A stretch of 64,000 nucleotides of DNA. Origin: Ancistrus triradiatus. Taxonomy: Eukaryota > Chordata > Actinopteri > Siluriformes > Loricariidae. Position numbers and translations under genes: made by a program. Shown one piece after another: positions 47,836 through 59,100 of the stretch. The stretch covers positions 206,501 to 270,500 of the forward strand of contig JAJAGP010000212.1 in the NCBI GenBank assembly GCA_025084515.1. The letters are read 5' to 3'. The stretch's first letter is position 1. Each line of letters begins with the position of its first letter. Below the pieces are notes generated by a model that was given only the letters and a program-made list of their open reading frames with translations, made no database searches and was not told the origin of the DNA.

Positions 47836-48773
47836 TTTTCTGCAGTGGAAAAGTGCCTGTAGAATCTCATATTTAAGACAGCCTTTTAAACATGTCATAA
47901 AATTTGGCTCAGCGTAGGTCCAGAACATTTACTTTCTTCATATCTGGTGGATTTTTTGAAAGTTCTTTGGGTTTTATGTTTAAAAAAACTCTGAATCTTT
48001 CTGAACTCTGTCCAATTTCAATGACTCCTCATACGTTGTTGAACATTTCTATGGTTCGGTGAGGATGCAGAGCTGATAAGAACCAGGATGCATTTGATGA
48101 GATGGATTTAATTTCAAACTGAAGTGGTTTTGGAGAGAATGTGTGAAGAATTTATGAATCAGGCTCTGAGTGGAGCTGCTTCAAATCACCAGGGATAAAG
48201 CGCCAAAGCCCAAAAAGCGAACATCAGAAGTGCTGGTAAGAGACTCATACAGGAGGAGTTAAGCCATGGGGTCTCCTGCAACCCGAATCCCGGACTGTAA
48301 TTTCAACACTTCAGTCTTCAAAAAAATGTTTATCCAGGCACTGAGAAACGGCTCGGCCACCACAATCCTACTGATAATTCCAGGAAGGACCAGGCTTAAG
48401 CTGAGTGAGGTAGATGCATCAAATGCACTGGAGAAACTAGTCAACACCTCAGATAGCACAGGAAATAGCTTTGGAATGGCCTGTTTACCAGCTACTTTGT
48501 GCATGTGCTAAAAACAAACAAAAAGCTCTTGAACTCAGTGTTGATACGGAAGAGAAATAATCTTAGTGGGAAGTATTACAGGTAAATATGTCATAAGAAT
48601 GCACTTTTGTTTGATAAATACTGTTTAGTTGTTCTGTAAAGATAACAGACTTATTTCTCACAATGGATCATTCCTGTAGCAGGTTTGTAAGCAGGTTTGT
48701 ATTTCTTAATCTTCATATTTTGTCGGTTTCTGTTGACACTGTTTGTAGATTTTGCTGAAAATGATATGTAAGC
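47836..48773. other. Unique sequence, no gene recognised
   Basis: Frames of 81 aa on both strands at 48259-48511 have no domain. No repeat recognised. Confidence 0.4.
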
Positions 48774-49770
48774 AGAAGCTTTGAGAAGAGTGGCTGTGAA
48801 TAAAACCACTACAATATAGTATAGGAGAAAGTTCTAGAAGCTGTAAGAAGAGTGGTTGTGGATAAAACCACCACACTATAGTGTAGAACAAACTTCTAGA
48901 AGCTATGAGAAGAGTGGGTGGGGATAAAATCACCACATTTTAGTCTAGAAGAAAGTTCTAGAAGCCACCAGACTATAGTATAAAAAAATGACTGTGTATA
49001 AAACCACCACACTATAGTGTAGAAGAAAGTTCTAGAAGCTATGAGAAGAGTAGCTGTGGATAAAACCACTACAATATAGTGTAGAAGAAAGGTCCAGAGG
49101 CCACCACACTATAGTATTGAAGAAAGTTCTAGAAGCTTGACAATAGTGGCTGTGGATAAAACCACCAAATTACAGTATAGAAGAAAGTTCTAGAAGCTGT
49201 GAGAAGAGTGGCTGTGGATAAAGACAGCACACTATAGTATAGAAGAAAATTCTAAAAGTGCTGAAAAAAAAGAGGGATGTGAATAAAGACAGTACAATAT
49301 AGCATAGAGGAAAGTTGTAGAAGTCGTGAGAAGAGTGGTTGTGGATAAAGACAGCACACTATAGTGTAGAAGAAAGTTCTAGAAACTGTGTTTTAGAAGT
49401 CACCACACTATAGTATAGAAGAGTGGCTGTAGATAAAGCCATCACTCTATCGTATAGGAGAAAGTTCTAGAAGCTTGACAATAGTGGCTGTGGATAAAAC
49501 CACGACAACATAGCATAGAAGAAAGTTCTTGAAGCTGTGAGAAGAGTAGTTGTGGATAAAACCACTACAATATAGTATAGAAGAAAGTTCTAGAAGCCGT
49601 GAGAAGAGTGGCTGTGGATGAAGATGGCACACTATAGTGTAGAAGAAAGTCCTAGAAGCTGTGGGAAGAGTGGCTGTGGATAAGTACACCACACTATAGC
49701 ATAAAAGAGAGACTGTGGATAAAGCCAACACATTATATTATAGAAGAAAGTTCTAGAAGCTGTGAGAAGA
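48774..49770. repeat. 62-bp minisatellite carrying perfect heat-shock elements
   Basis: About 16 tandem units, some truncated. Typical unit order: AGAAGCTGTGAGAAGAG, TGGCTGTGGATAAAACCACC, ACACTATAGTATAG, AAGAAAGTTCT. The unit junction GAAAGTTCTAGAA matches GAAnnTTCnnGAA, the three-pentamer heat-shock factor consensus. Perfect matches start at 48827, 48951, 49025, 49122, 49183, 49372, 49460, 49521, 49583 and 49746. Further copies with one changed pentamer lie near 48889, 49245, 49309 and 49645. The frames on the minus strand (for example 49447-49731) are artefacts of the repeat. Whether heat-shock factor binds here is unknown. Confidence 0.9.
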
Positions 49771-49861
49771 CATTAAACTGCACATACCTTTAATAGGAGC
49801 TGTGAAGCGTGCGTGTGGGTGGAGCCAGCATGATGTTTAAGAGGGAAACGTTATAGAAGCT

Positions 49862-50185
49862 GCAGGAAAAATTTGTTTTTGGAATTGAACTGGAGCTGAA
49901 GATTTGGACCATGAACTGATACCTTCTGTATCTTTGGTGCTGAAAAGGAATTTGGTACTGCTACTGGAAACTTAGGAACCGGAAGTGGGTGCTTTGGTAC
50001 TCTTGGTAACAGAAAAGGTTACCTCTGCTACGTAAACAGGGACCTTTGATACTATAACATATTTTAATACTTTGGCTGGTATATTTAGCACCTGAACTTG
50101 GAACTGTAGCCTTGATAGCAGAAATACTTTTGGGCCTGGTGCTGGATCCTTTGGTACTCGTTGACTGCAAAGTCATAGATGCTGT
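49862..50185 (+). repeat. GGTAC minisatellite, degenerate array 2
   Basis: TTTGGTGCTGAAAAGG, TTTGGTACTGCTACTGG, GCTTTGGTACTCTTGGTAAC and CCTTTGGTACTCG at irregular spacing match the 42-bp array at 55326. Confidence 0.5.
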
Positions 50186-51309
50186 GATTTCTGAAATGAC
50201 TTTCTAAGGAGAGCACGTTATTTTTCAGAAGAACATAGTAGAACATACAAAGTAATTGGAGTTAATAATCACAATAAATTAGACAAAAATTGAAAATTGT
50301 TTGTTTTTAAGAGCCAGAGACAGGGAGAGCGAGAGACCGTGTAAAGTATCAGGACAGGGTAAAGCAGACAATCACAACCCAGTCCAGAGTATAAATCGAA
50401 TTGTTTGTTCGGCAAGGAAACAAAAGAAGCCGCTATAGTTTTCAGTTTGAAGGTAAAGCCCTTGAACTTCAAGAGTGGAAAGTGCAAGTTCCCCTTTGAA
50501 CAGATAAGAAAGGAAAGGTATCTAAGCAGGAAATGTTGGAGTGGAAGAGGCCATCGTGATCAACTCGTACCTTTTTTTTTTCTTTTTTCAACCAGCTTCA
50601 AAGACGTGCTCTTGATTGCCTCGGCAGGTTAAACACATACAGCGCAGACATGCCATACTTCTCTATTCGAGCCGCACTCGCTGCACTCCTGCGCTTGCAC
50701 AAATACGAAAACAAACACACTTCGAACTGTTATTGTCAGAAGATTAATTTCCAGCCGTTCCCTTTTCCCGCCAGTCCATCTACCCTGCCAGGTCAGCGGG
50801 CTCCTTTTACACGTGGCTTCAATAAGTTGAAAAAAAAAGGGAAGGGAAAGTTTAAAAAAAAAAGAAAAAGAAAAGTGGCCTCTGAGCAGCAACACAAATT
50901 CAGGTCAAATTCACCAGGTGGAAAGAAGGGAGGATTAGCACAGAGCCCTCATGTATTCAGAGGCATAATTTTACATAATAAAGAATAGCAGAGTAAGTGA
51001 AGCCAGATGGGACACATGTAATCCACCGGCACCTTCTCGTATTTGGAGAGGAAAATGTTTATGCATCAGGCAGCGGTAACGGAGAGGTGTGAGGGCTTTA
51101 TTCAGGCTGACTGGTGAAGGCACGAGATACACCGAGCCTGCGTTCGTTCATAGGTGGCTGTTTACACGACGCGGCGCAAGCTCAGCAGTTTTATCTGCAA
51201 ACTTATTTATCTGTTTATTTCTCGAAATTGCTTCGTTCCAAAAAGGCTCATCTGGTACATGTCAAACTGGAACGTTCACCAAACGACATAATGGCTAAGA
51301 AGCTTTCTT
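50186..51309. other. Unique sequence, no gene recognised
   Basis: Overlapping frames at 50629-50988 on both strands show only lysine- or phenylalanine-rich runs from a poly-A stretch at 50830-50875. No domain. Confidence 0.4.
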
Positions 51310-51322
51310 TTGTGTGTGTGTG

Positions 51323-51362
<40 letters not shown>

Positions 51363-51372
51363 TGTGTGTGTA
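51310..51372. repeat. TG/GA microsatellite
   Basis: TG run, about 36 bp of GA, then TG. Confidence 0.95.
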
Positions 51373-51544
51373 TGAATGTATACAACTGTAGGAATAAAAA
51401 AAATAATAACTTATTTAATAAATATGCAAATAAATAAGTAATACATAATTAACTAGATTTAAATAAAATACAAGAAAAAGAAAAAAACTATTTATTTCTG
51501 TAGCATTTTTTTTTTACAGCAGAGCATTATCTTAAAGCAGCCTT

Positions 51545-51660
51545 AATTGAAGAAGTCTGAGGCAACAGTGGCAAGGAAAAACTCCCCAAATGTTTTAGGG
51601 AAGAAACCTTGGTAGGACCGAGACTCAAAAATGGACCCAACCTCATTGCTCAGCCTGGAT
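51545..51660 (-). mobile_element. Retroposon 3'-end fragment, minus orientation
   Basis: CAACAGTGGCAAGGAAAAAC, GGGAAGAAACCTTGGTAGG and ACTCAAAAATGGACCC match the 17130 fragment in order. Confidence 0.7.
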
Positions 51661-51791
51661 GTTAAATGTAAGAGTTAAACAAAAATACCAACTTAGCAAG
51701 TTTATAATATTAGTTTAAATAAACAAAAGTTAAATGTGAGAATTTAAAAGACAGAACTTGTGTAAAGTAAATATACTACTTGGATTATATA

Positions 51792-51796
<5 letters not shown>

Positions 51797-51846
<50 letters not shown>
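51797..51846. repeat. AT microsatellite
   Basis: About 50 bp of perfect AT. Confidence 0.95.
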
Positions 51847-51848
<2 letters not shown>

Positions 51849-52213
51849 TAAGATTAAATAAACAAAGCACAAAATAATAGAGAGTATAATAAAAATAGGG
51901 AATATGTAACTATAGCATATAAGATAGTAGTATAAATAAATTAAATATAGAATATAGAGGAGTAAGGAATATGTGAGTGGGGACATTTTTTTTCTCGACG
52001 GGCAAAATTTGAGTAGGAGGGGAGGAAAAGTAATTCTGAATTTATAAATAAAAAGTAATAAATAAAAACTATTAAAATATTATTGTTACAAGGTATGTGT
52101 ACTGTATATAAGGTGCCACATTTAAGATTTACATTTTGGTAAAAGAATACAAAAAATAATAACCAAATTGCTCACACCATTAAAACTAAAGCAAGTAGGC
52201 TAGGCAGCAAACA

Positions 52214-52215
52214 AA

Positions 52216-52277
<62 letters not shown>
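52214..52277. repeat. AAT microsatellite
   Basis: About 64 bp of perfect AAT. Confidence 0.95.
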
Positions 52278-52280
<3 letters not shown>

Positions 52281-54533
52281 CTATGTGTAGGCAATGGGTT
52301 AATATTTTTATTTGCTCAAATCTTGCAATATAAATAGTGTATTGGAACATAATGATACAATAATAATATCTAATGACCCTGTAAATAAATAGAAAATAAA
52401 TAAGAAGGCTGCTGTGCTTTTTAACGCCTTGCACTTTTGCTTTTAAATTTTGAATTAGCATTGCAAATCACTAACTTTAAGCCTTACTCCGGTCAGCTGT
52501 TAGTAGTTTGTTGTAGTTGAGTGAAAATTGGTGAGGTTGTGTGAGTTCCAGGCCTCGACACGCCATTCTGAAAAATGCTCAGCGCTTCGACTGCATAAAC
52601 GCAAAAAAGGGCAAAAAGAAACAGAAAAACTTTGAGAATCGCTCCAGCGTTCGCGAGCGTGAGCGTGAGTGTGTGTGCAAAAAATGTTCATTAACACTTG
52701 ACTTGGCTCCTAAACTGACCAAAGTGTGATTGTCTCCAAAGAGGCGTCTCAGCGAGCTTTGAAGGAGCGAAAGAATTTTTTCCAGAGAGAGAGAAGAAAA
52801 AAAATATGATCCTGACTCCCTATCCCTTACCAGAGACGGCTTTGTTCTTTCTTCCCAGAACATGTGTGTCTTGAAACTGTTGTTTTCTGCATGGGAATAA
52901 TTTCACAGAGAAGTTCAGAAGAGCCTCACTCAGCGAATAAGAGCGCTGTGGTAAAATATGTCTTCAGTCATTATATGGCCATCAGGCTTATTAAACACAG
53001 AAGAGCCGGATTCAAAGGCACTAAGACGTTTTTGTTGGAATTTTGCGGGAGGGGAAAAAAAATAGGGCTCGGTCCCGACCAGCTTGGAAACAACGTTCTG
53101 TCAAACGTCCGTAATGAAACACATTTTCATGGCTTTCCCTGCGATGTGAGAAACGAAGCGTGTGCCTTATGATCGTTACCCTGTGAAGAATCCCTCATAA
53201 GTCGGCGCTGATAATGGTCCTGTGACTGAACTCGACTGTCTGCTCATCGAGTGGCCTCATCAGGGCGCATGAAGTATTAGGAGGGTGCAAAGACCTGAAA
53301 ATGGTGATGACGCCGGAATTAGGTTAGCTTTAGCCAGGCGGCCCCGTCGCGATTGAGCCGTGTAAGTCGTTTGGAATGATTCCGTAATGCCCCTTAATCT
53401 TAAGGGCGAAATTGAAAATGAAAATACACCTCATTGCTCCGGTGGTCATAAACGAGTTTGGAAAGGAAATGAGGAAGATGAAAACCTTGGATTACTGCAA
53501 GTCAAAATGGGGGGGATTTTTCATTTGATTCGGCGTGGCTTCGGAGCGGCGCCAGGAATTTCAGTCAATCATTCACGTTTAGCCATGGATCATTAGCACC
53601 GAGCCTTCTGCCATTTAGCTAATCTTTCAGCACAAAGTGTCCAGCTGCACAAATGAACAGAATTCATGTCCATATATGACGCTGTCATTCGTTCGTTCAC
53701 TCGGTAACGACTCGGAGACACGCTCACCCTAAGCGATCTGTACCGTGCCTGAGCACATTTGACCCCGAAAGTGCGGCTCATCTGACTAGTGTGATCGCTC
53801 CAGGTGTGGCACCCTGAACAGCACTCAGGCCCACTTGAAGAGGTGGGCTAGGGCACGGCTTAGATGGACAATAATATCTGATCAGTAACCATGCCCAGGC
53901 ACGGAACACAATTTCAGCTGCCTCCGTAAAGCCATGTCAATGCTAACACTAGCTAGAATCTCAGTTAAAAAGACCAGCATGTGCTATGTTTGTATTCCAA
54001 TAGCTTTTAAAGATGAAGCTAATTTGACTGAACCTGTTTCTGAAAATGTGACACACATACTCTAATTGTTACTGATAGAGCATAGATGGCTAAGATGATT
54101 TTTTAAGCTAAGTAATTCTCATCTTAACTGCCACCGCTAGCCAGTTAATGAAAATGAGCTAACAGCACTATGTTTTTAAGACTGCGTAAGTCATATTCAC
54201 ACACGCTCGAACATGTAACTGCTAACCCTATGCAGCTTGCTAAAATGAGGTAACAGGGTTCTCATAATCATCCGTGCTAATGCTAGTTTAATGGTAATGT
54301 TAATATTAGCTTACCTGACAGGATTACTGAGTGGATTTGAAGTCATGTTCATTATCGCACTCATCACAGTCTTCAAAGTCAACGCTAGTCGGCTAGCTAA
54401 GAAAACATATTTAAGTGCAATCACAAAGCCACAGCCATTTAGACGTATTTTATTGCCATGGCTTTTGAGCAACGCTTTACTGGAAAAGCGTAATCCTTAT
54501 AAAGGACCGATTACATTTCATACTAATTAGCAT
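52278..54533. other. Unique sequence, no gene recognised
   Basis: Frames of 60-102 aa at 52541-53781 show no domain. 53200-53600 is repeat-free and CpG-bearing, a weak regulatory candidate. Nothing else recognised. Confidence 0.4.
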
Positions 54534-54610
54534 ACATTCATTTTCATACCTGCTTAATCCAGTTCATGGTGCTAAAGCAGGAACCAACCCTGGAGATACA
54601 GGGTACGATA
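54534..54610 (+). repeat. CATTCAT-type repeat, start fragment
   Basis: TTCATTTTCATACCTGC, TTAATCCAGTTCATGG, identical in order to 20780-20812. Confidence 0.6.
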
Positions 54611-54679
54611 CGTTATAGCAGAGACAAAAACTCATCACATTAATACAGAAGGAAGTTCTGGCTTGACAAGAAAATCGGA

Positions 54680-54720
54680 TTTTTAGATTGGTATCTTTGG
54701 TACAAGAACAGGGACCTTTG
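54680..54720 (+). repeat. GGTAC minisatellite, left remnant
   Basis: GATTGGTATCTTTGGTACAA and GAACAGGGACCTTTG match the 42-bp unit and end at the junction with the LINE-like insertion at 54721. Confidence 0.65.
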
Positions 54721-55325
54721 CATTTCCATTTACAGCATTTGGCAGACGCCCTTATCCAAAATGACTTAGAAAAGTGCTTTGTATTCTTCTTAGTCGACAT
54801 TACCTCATGCTAGTACAAATAGCCTAAAGCCCAAGAACACGATCCAACAAAAACCCTGTTAGGAGTTGACGCAGGTAAAACAACAAACATTCATAAAGGA
54901 CAGGAACAATACAAGATTTTCTCATGTTGTTAGTGTATTCTCAGTCTTAAGTGCTGAGTGAAAAGATGAGTCTTTAGTTGCTGTTTGAAGACAGCAAGAG
55001 ATCTCAGGCATTCAAACATCCAACAGCAGTTAATTCCACCACCTGTGTGCCAGTAAAGGGAAAATTCTTGATGCTTGTATTCCCTTCCCTGACCTTGAAC
55101 AGTGGTTCCAATCAGCCAAGCTTGAGTGTCGAATGGTACAAGGGACAGACTGGCGTTTAATAAGAGCCTTTAGACAGGGAAGGGGCTGGTTCATGTTTGG
55201 TTTTGATGGCGAGCAAAAGTTTTTTAAATATGATTCAGCCGCTGCAGGGAGTCAGTGAAGGGTACACAGCAGTGGGGTGACATGAGAGAGACTGGTAGCT
55301 TTGCCAAGAACATTACTGTTATGGG
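54721..55325 (-). mobile_element. L2-like LINE 3' part, inserted in the minisatellite
   Basis: The plus strand begins CATTTCCATTTACAGC, TTTGGCAGACGCCCTTATCC (reverse complement of the 3' tail also used by the SINEs), then the familiar trailing text AGTCTTTAGTTGCTGTTTGA, GTTAATTCCACCACCTGTG, GCAGGGAGTCAGTGAAGGG, GTGGGGTGACATGAGAG. Minisatellite units lie on both sides. Confidence 0.65.
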
Positions 55326-56658
55326 GTAGTGGGACTGGTACTTTTGATACAGAAACAGGGACATTTAGTCTGGTACCATTGGTATGGGAACATGGGCCTA
55401 TGCTACTGCATGAGCATTTGGTACTGTGACTAATATGTTTTTGGCAAGAAAATGAGAACTTCCAGTACTAGGACTGGTACTTTGGTACTTTTTATGGAAA
55501 CAGGGAGATTTGATACTGTGGCTGGTACCTTTGGTATGGCAATAGGCACTTTTGGAACTGGGACTGGTATCTTTGGTGGGAATGGGGACATTTGGTACTG
55601 GGACTGGAACCTTTGGTATGGGTGCATGGACTTGTGCTACTGGGACTGGAACCTTTGGTATGGGCGCATGGACCTATGGTACTGGGACTGCTACCACTGG
55701 TTTGGAAACAGGGACATTTGTACTGGGACTGGTAACCGAAATGGAGAGATTTGTTATTGGAGTGGTACCATTGAAAAAAGAACAGGGACATTTGATATGA
55801 GAACTGGGACATTTGGTACTGGTACCTTTGGTATGAAAATAAAGATATTTGGTGCTGTGACAGGTACCTTTGTTCAGGAACATTTGGTACAGCTACTGGT
55901 ACCTTTGGTACAGAAACAAGGGCATTTTGTACTGAGACTGGTACTTTTTTAAGGAAATGGGGACATTTGGTACTGTGGCTGGTACATTTGGAAAAGGAAC
56001 AGGGCCATTTGGCATGGGAACAGTGATGTTTGGCACTGAGACTGGTACCTTTGGTAATGGGAACATAGACCTATGGTACTGGGACTAGTTCCTTTCGTAG
56101 GAAATGGACATTTGTACTGGAACTGGCACCTTTGTAACGGTAAAGAGGAGATTTGATATTAGCACTGGAGGTTTCCTAGTGGGACTGGTACCATTGGTAT
56201 GGTAACATGGAGATATGATATTGGGTCTGGTACCTTTGGAACGGAAATGAGGACATCTGGTACTGTGACTGGTAACTTTAGTATGGAAACAGGGACATTT
56301 CTTACTTGTACTTGGAATGTTCCTGTTCTCGTATAAAAAGAAGAACAGGAACATTTGGTACTGGGATTGGTATCTGTGTAGCCGCAATGGGGAGTTTTGG
56401 TAGTGGAAGTCGTAGCTTTGGAAAAGGAACAGGAACCTTTGATATGACAACTGGGACATTTGGTATGGGAACATGGACACATGATATTGGGTTTGGTACC
56501 TTTGGTACATAAACAGGGACATTTGTACTGGAAATGGTAGCTTTGCTACCAAATTGGGGCCATTATTATTAGTGGAAGTGGTACCACTGGCAAAGGAAAT
56601 TTGGTACTGTGACTGGTACCTTTAGTAAAGGAACATATAGTATAGTAGTATAGAAAAT
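55326..56658 (+). repeat. GGTACC minisatellite, main array, 42-bp unit
   Basis: Unit order: GGGACATTTGGTACTGGGAC, TGGTACCTTTGGTATGGGAA, CA (42 bp). The clearest perfect spacing is at 55596-55690, where ACTGGGACTGG starts recur at 42-bp steps. Other units vary by insertions and deletions. Because 42 is a multiple of three and stop codons are rare in this composition, frames of 68-166 aa stay open on both strands and read GTFGTGTGTFGMG-type or VPVPKVP-type repeats. Nothing marks them as genes. The array stops at a Tc1 insertion and resumes at 57286. Confidence 0.9.
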
Positions 56659-56659
56659 A

Positions 56660-57284
56660 CAGTCGTGCTTGAAAGTTTGTGAACCCTTTAGAATTTTCTA
56701 TTTTTCTGCATAAATATGACCTGAAACAGATTTTCACACAAGTCCTAAAAGTATATAAAGAGAACCCAGTTAAACAAATGAGACAAAAATATTATACTTG
56801 GTCATTTACTTATTGAGGAAAATGATCCAATATTACATATTAGTGAGTGGCAAAAGTATGTGAACCTCTAGGATTAGCATTTAATTTCCAGGTGAAATTA
56901 GACTCAGGTGTTTTCAATCAATGGGATGGCATTCAGGTGTGAGTGGGTAACCTATTTTATTTAAAGAACATGGATCTATCAAAGTCTGCTCTTCACAACA
57001 TGTGTTTGTGGAAGTGTATCATGGCACGAACAAAGGAGATTTCTGATTGACTCAGAAAAAGAGTTGTTGATGCTCATCAGGCTGGAAAAGGTTACAAAAC
57101 CATCTCTAAAGAGTTTGGACTCCACCAATCCACAGTCAGACAGATTGTGTACAGATGGAGGAAATTCAAGACCATTGTTACCCTCCCCAGGAGTGGTCGA
57201 CCAACAAAGATCACTCCAAGAGCAAGGCGTGTAATAGCTGGCGAGATCACAACGGACCCCAAGGTAACTTCTAAGCAACTGAAG
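56660..57284 (+). mobile_element. Tc1-like transposon, lineage D, copy A (3' truncated)
   Basis: Preceded by TA (56658-56659). Starts CAGTCGTGCTTGAAAGTTTG, then the long 5' region and the start of a transposase. ATG context TATCATGGCACGAACAAAGG at 57018. A stop (ATTTCTGATTGACTC) interrupts early. The helix-turn-helix text (CACCAATCCACAGTCAGACA) is present. The sequence ends abruptly at 57284 where minisatellite resumes. No right end. Confidence 0.85.
57024..57284 (+). pseudogene. Tc1-like transposase N-terminal remnant (copy A)
   Basis: The protein opens MARTKEISD and then hits a TGA. After it comes the same DNA-binding region as copy B (RKRVVDAHQAGKGYKTIS and HQSTVRQIV). The catalytic domain is absent because the element stops at 57284. 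A single codon change (SEDL to SD-stop) distinguishes it from copy B. Confidence 0.75.
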
Positions 57285-57285
57285 G

Positions 57286-57430
57286 TACATTTGGTACTAG
57301 GTTGGTAATTTTGGTATGGGAATTTGGACCTATGCTACTGAGACTGGTATTTTACATTAGATATGGAAAAAACAGGGATCTTTGGTCTGGGATTAATAGC
57401 TTTCGTTGTGAAACAGGGAATATTTGCTGC
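57286..57430 (+). repeat. GGTAC minisatellite, right remnant
   Basis: GTACATTTGGTACTAGGTTG, TTTTGGTATGGGAATTTGG, GGGATCTTTGGTCTGGG continue the 42-bp repeat to the right of the Tc1 insertion. Confidence 0.6.
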
Positions 57431-58060
57431 AGCTGGTTAATTTGAACTCACTTTACCTGTTTTTTGTTTGAGTTTTTGCCCCCTATCTAAACTTAGTCTG
57501 TAAAGTTTGTGCTTTACGGGCAGATAAATGCCTGGAAAGTTACATTAGTACATCAATGGCAGCGATTGCTGCTAAGCTATCTGGATGTGTTCATACATTG
57601 CTCGAGATGCCTTATCGCTGCATTTGAAGAGCAGGCGGAGACTTGGTGCGCTATCAGGCTCGAGATCGCGCGTCTGAATACCTCTCTTTCACAAACCTGG
57701 ACAAAAGGATAACCTCAAACAAACCCCAGTGCAGTTCTTCCTATTCAAACGCCAGCCTGCTGCAGCATGACTGCACGCTATAAAAACCGGCACGCTGAAA
57801 GGAATTATGGCCTGATCGAATGATGTTAGGAACTTGACTGTGGCTCAAAGCATGCTCATCACTCCAGCGTTAACAATCCGGAATGGAGTCTGATGGCTGA
57901 GTGCTTGAAGAGGTTTGGTACGTGTTTATGTGGTGCCCATGGCGCACTGGTGTACGGCAGGGGTAGCGCAAGGCCTCCATGCTGTACCGCGAAGGCCGTG
58001 TGGCTGACTAGCCAGCGTAAGAGAGCGGAGGTACCGAAAAAGGGTCTGCGCCTAGCCATC

Positions 58061-58102
<42 letters not shown>

Positions 58103-59100
58103 TGTGTGCAGAGCCACGGCCAAATGGAAACAGATGCTATTCGTTGACGTCCCAGCGGAGCGAAGGCAAAAGAAAGCAAGAGGAGGAAGAAAAGAGAGAG
58201 AAAGAGAAAGAGAGAGAGAGAGAGAGAGGGTGAGAGGGAGACAGAGAGAGAGATGCGGAAAATAGATTTACAGCGCCTGATAATTCAGTTCCTCCGCAGC
58301 TGACCTCCCAGATCGTGCCATTCAGCTCCAGGTTGTAAAGATTTGACACGCACTGAGAAAGGTAGTTTTGTAGTAATTGTGCCACCGGTTCAGTTCCGAA
58401 CCCGCGCGCCACCAAAACAAATCCGTTGTCACTCAAGGCAAAGTTATGAGGCTGCCTGGGTCTAATTTTAGCGTTGCCAGCGTGGAGAGCCCTCCACTTC
58501 AGAAACGGCGTACACGCTAACAATAAATCATGAGGGCCAAGAGCCTGTCCCATCTCATCCAGCGCTGGCACGTTTCAAACCTGACATGTTCATTAAAAAA
58601 AAAGAGAAAGAAAGAAACTGGGTCCGCAGCAGAACCAAAGCAATCAGGCTTACATAAATCATTATCTATCTCCACGCTGCTGTTGACGCGAAGCCTTTCC
58701 ATTTCGAGTCCCTCTCATCAAAGCCGCTGAGTTATGTTCCACTTTGTTCGGCGCTGGCAATAAAGACCCGGTGTGCCATGTCTGAACAAAATCCTCTGGC
58801 ACACTCTGTACATTTGGCGCTCGATATTTCAAAGGCACAGCTAATTTCATTTTTGTAGCCTTTGATGCAGTCGCTTCGCTTTTAGAACGAGACGACAGCG
58901 TACGCCACGTTAATGCCACGGCCTATTAAATGCCTACGAATTTCTTTTGAGCTTCTAACAAACGTTTGTGCCGAGTAAGATTTGAGCTAGTAAATATATT
59001 ATTCTTCCTGGTCAGATGTCAGATGACTGCAGTTAAATAGCTGCTTGACGGTTGTGCACTTGATATTTACATTTAGTCATTTAGCAAGGGTTTCCCAGAG
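57431..59100. other. Unique sequence with TG and GA tracts
   Basis: TG microsatellite at 58061-58110 and GA-rich tract at 58188-58252. 58490-58935 is repeat-free with ATTA/TAAT cores (AATCATTATC, GCAATAAAG, CTAATTTCATTTTTG) and is a weak candidate for a conserved non-coding element. Frames up to 144 aa overlap on both strands through the repeats and are not genes. Confidence 0.45.

Noticed and set aside
50629..50988. 112-aa lysine-rich frame
   Set aside because: The lysines come from a poly-A stretch; no nuclear-protein domain or exon signals.
55452..55952. 166-aa GTFGTGTG repeat protein as a gene
   Set aside because: The frame is open because the 42-bp unit is a multiple of three; the opposite strand is equally open and the unit drifts out of frame.
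58137..58571. 144-aa minus-strand open frame
   Set aside because: Half of it is SLSLSFSFS from the GA tract; the rest has no recognisable domain.
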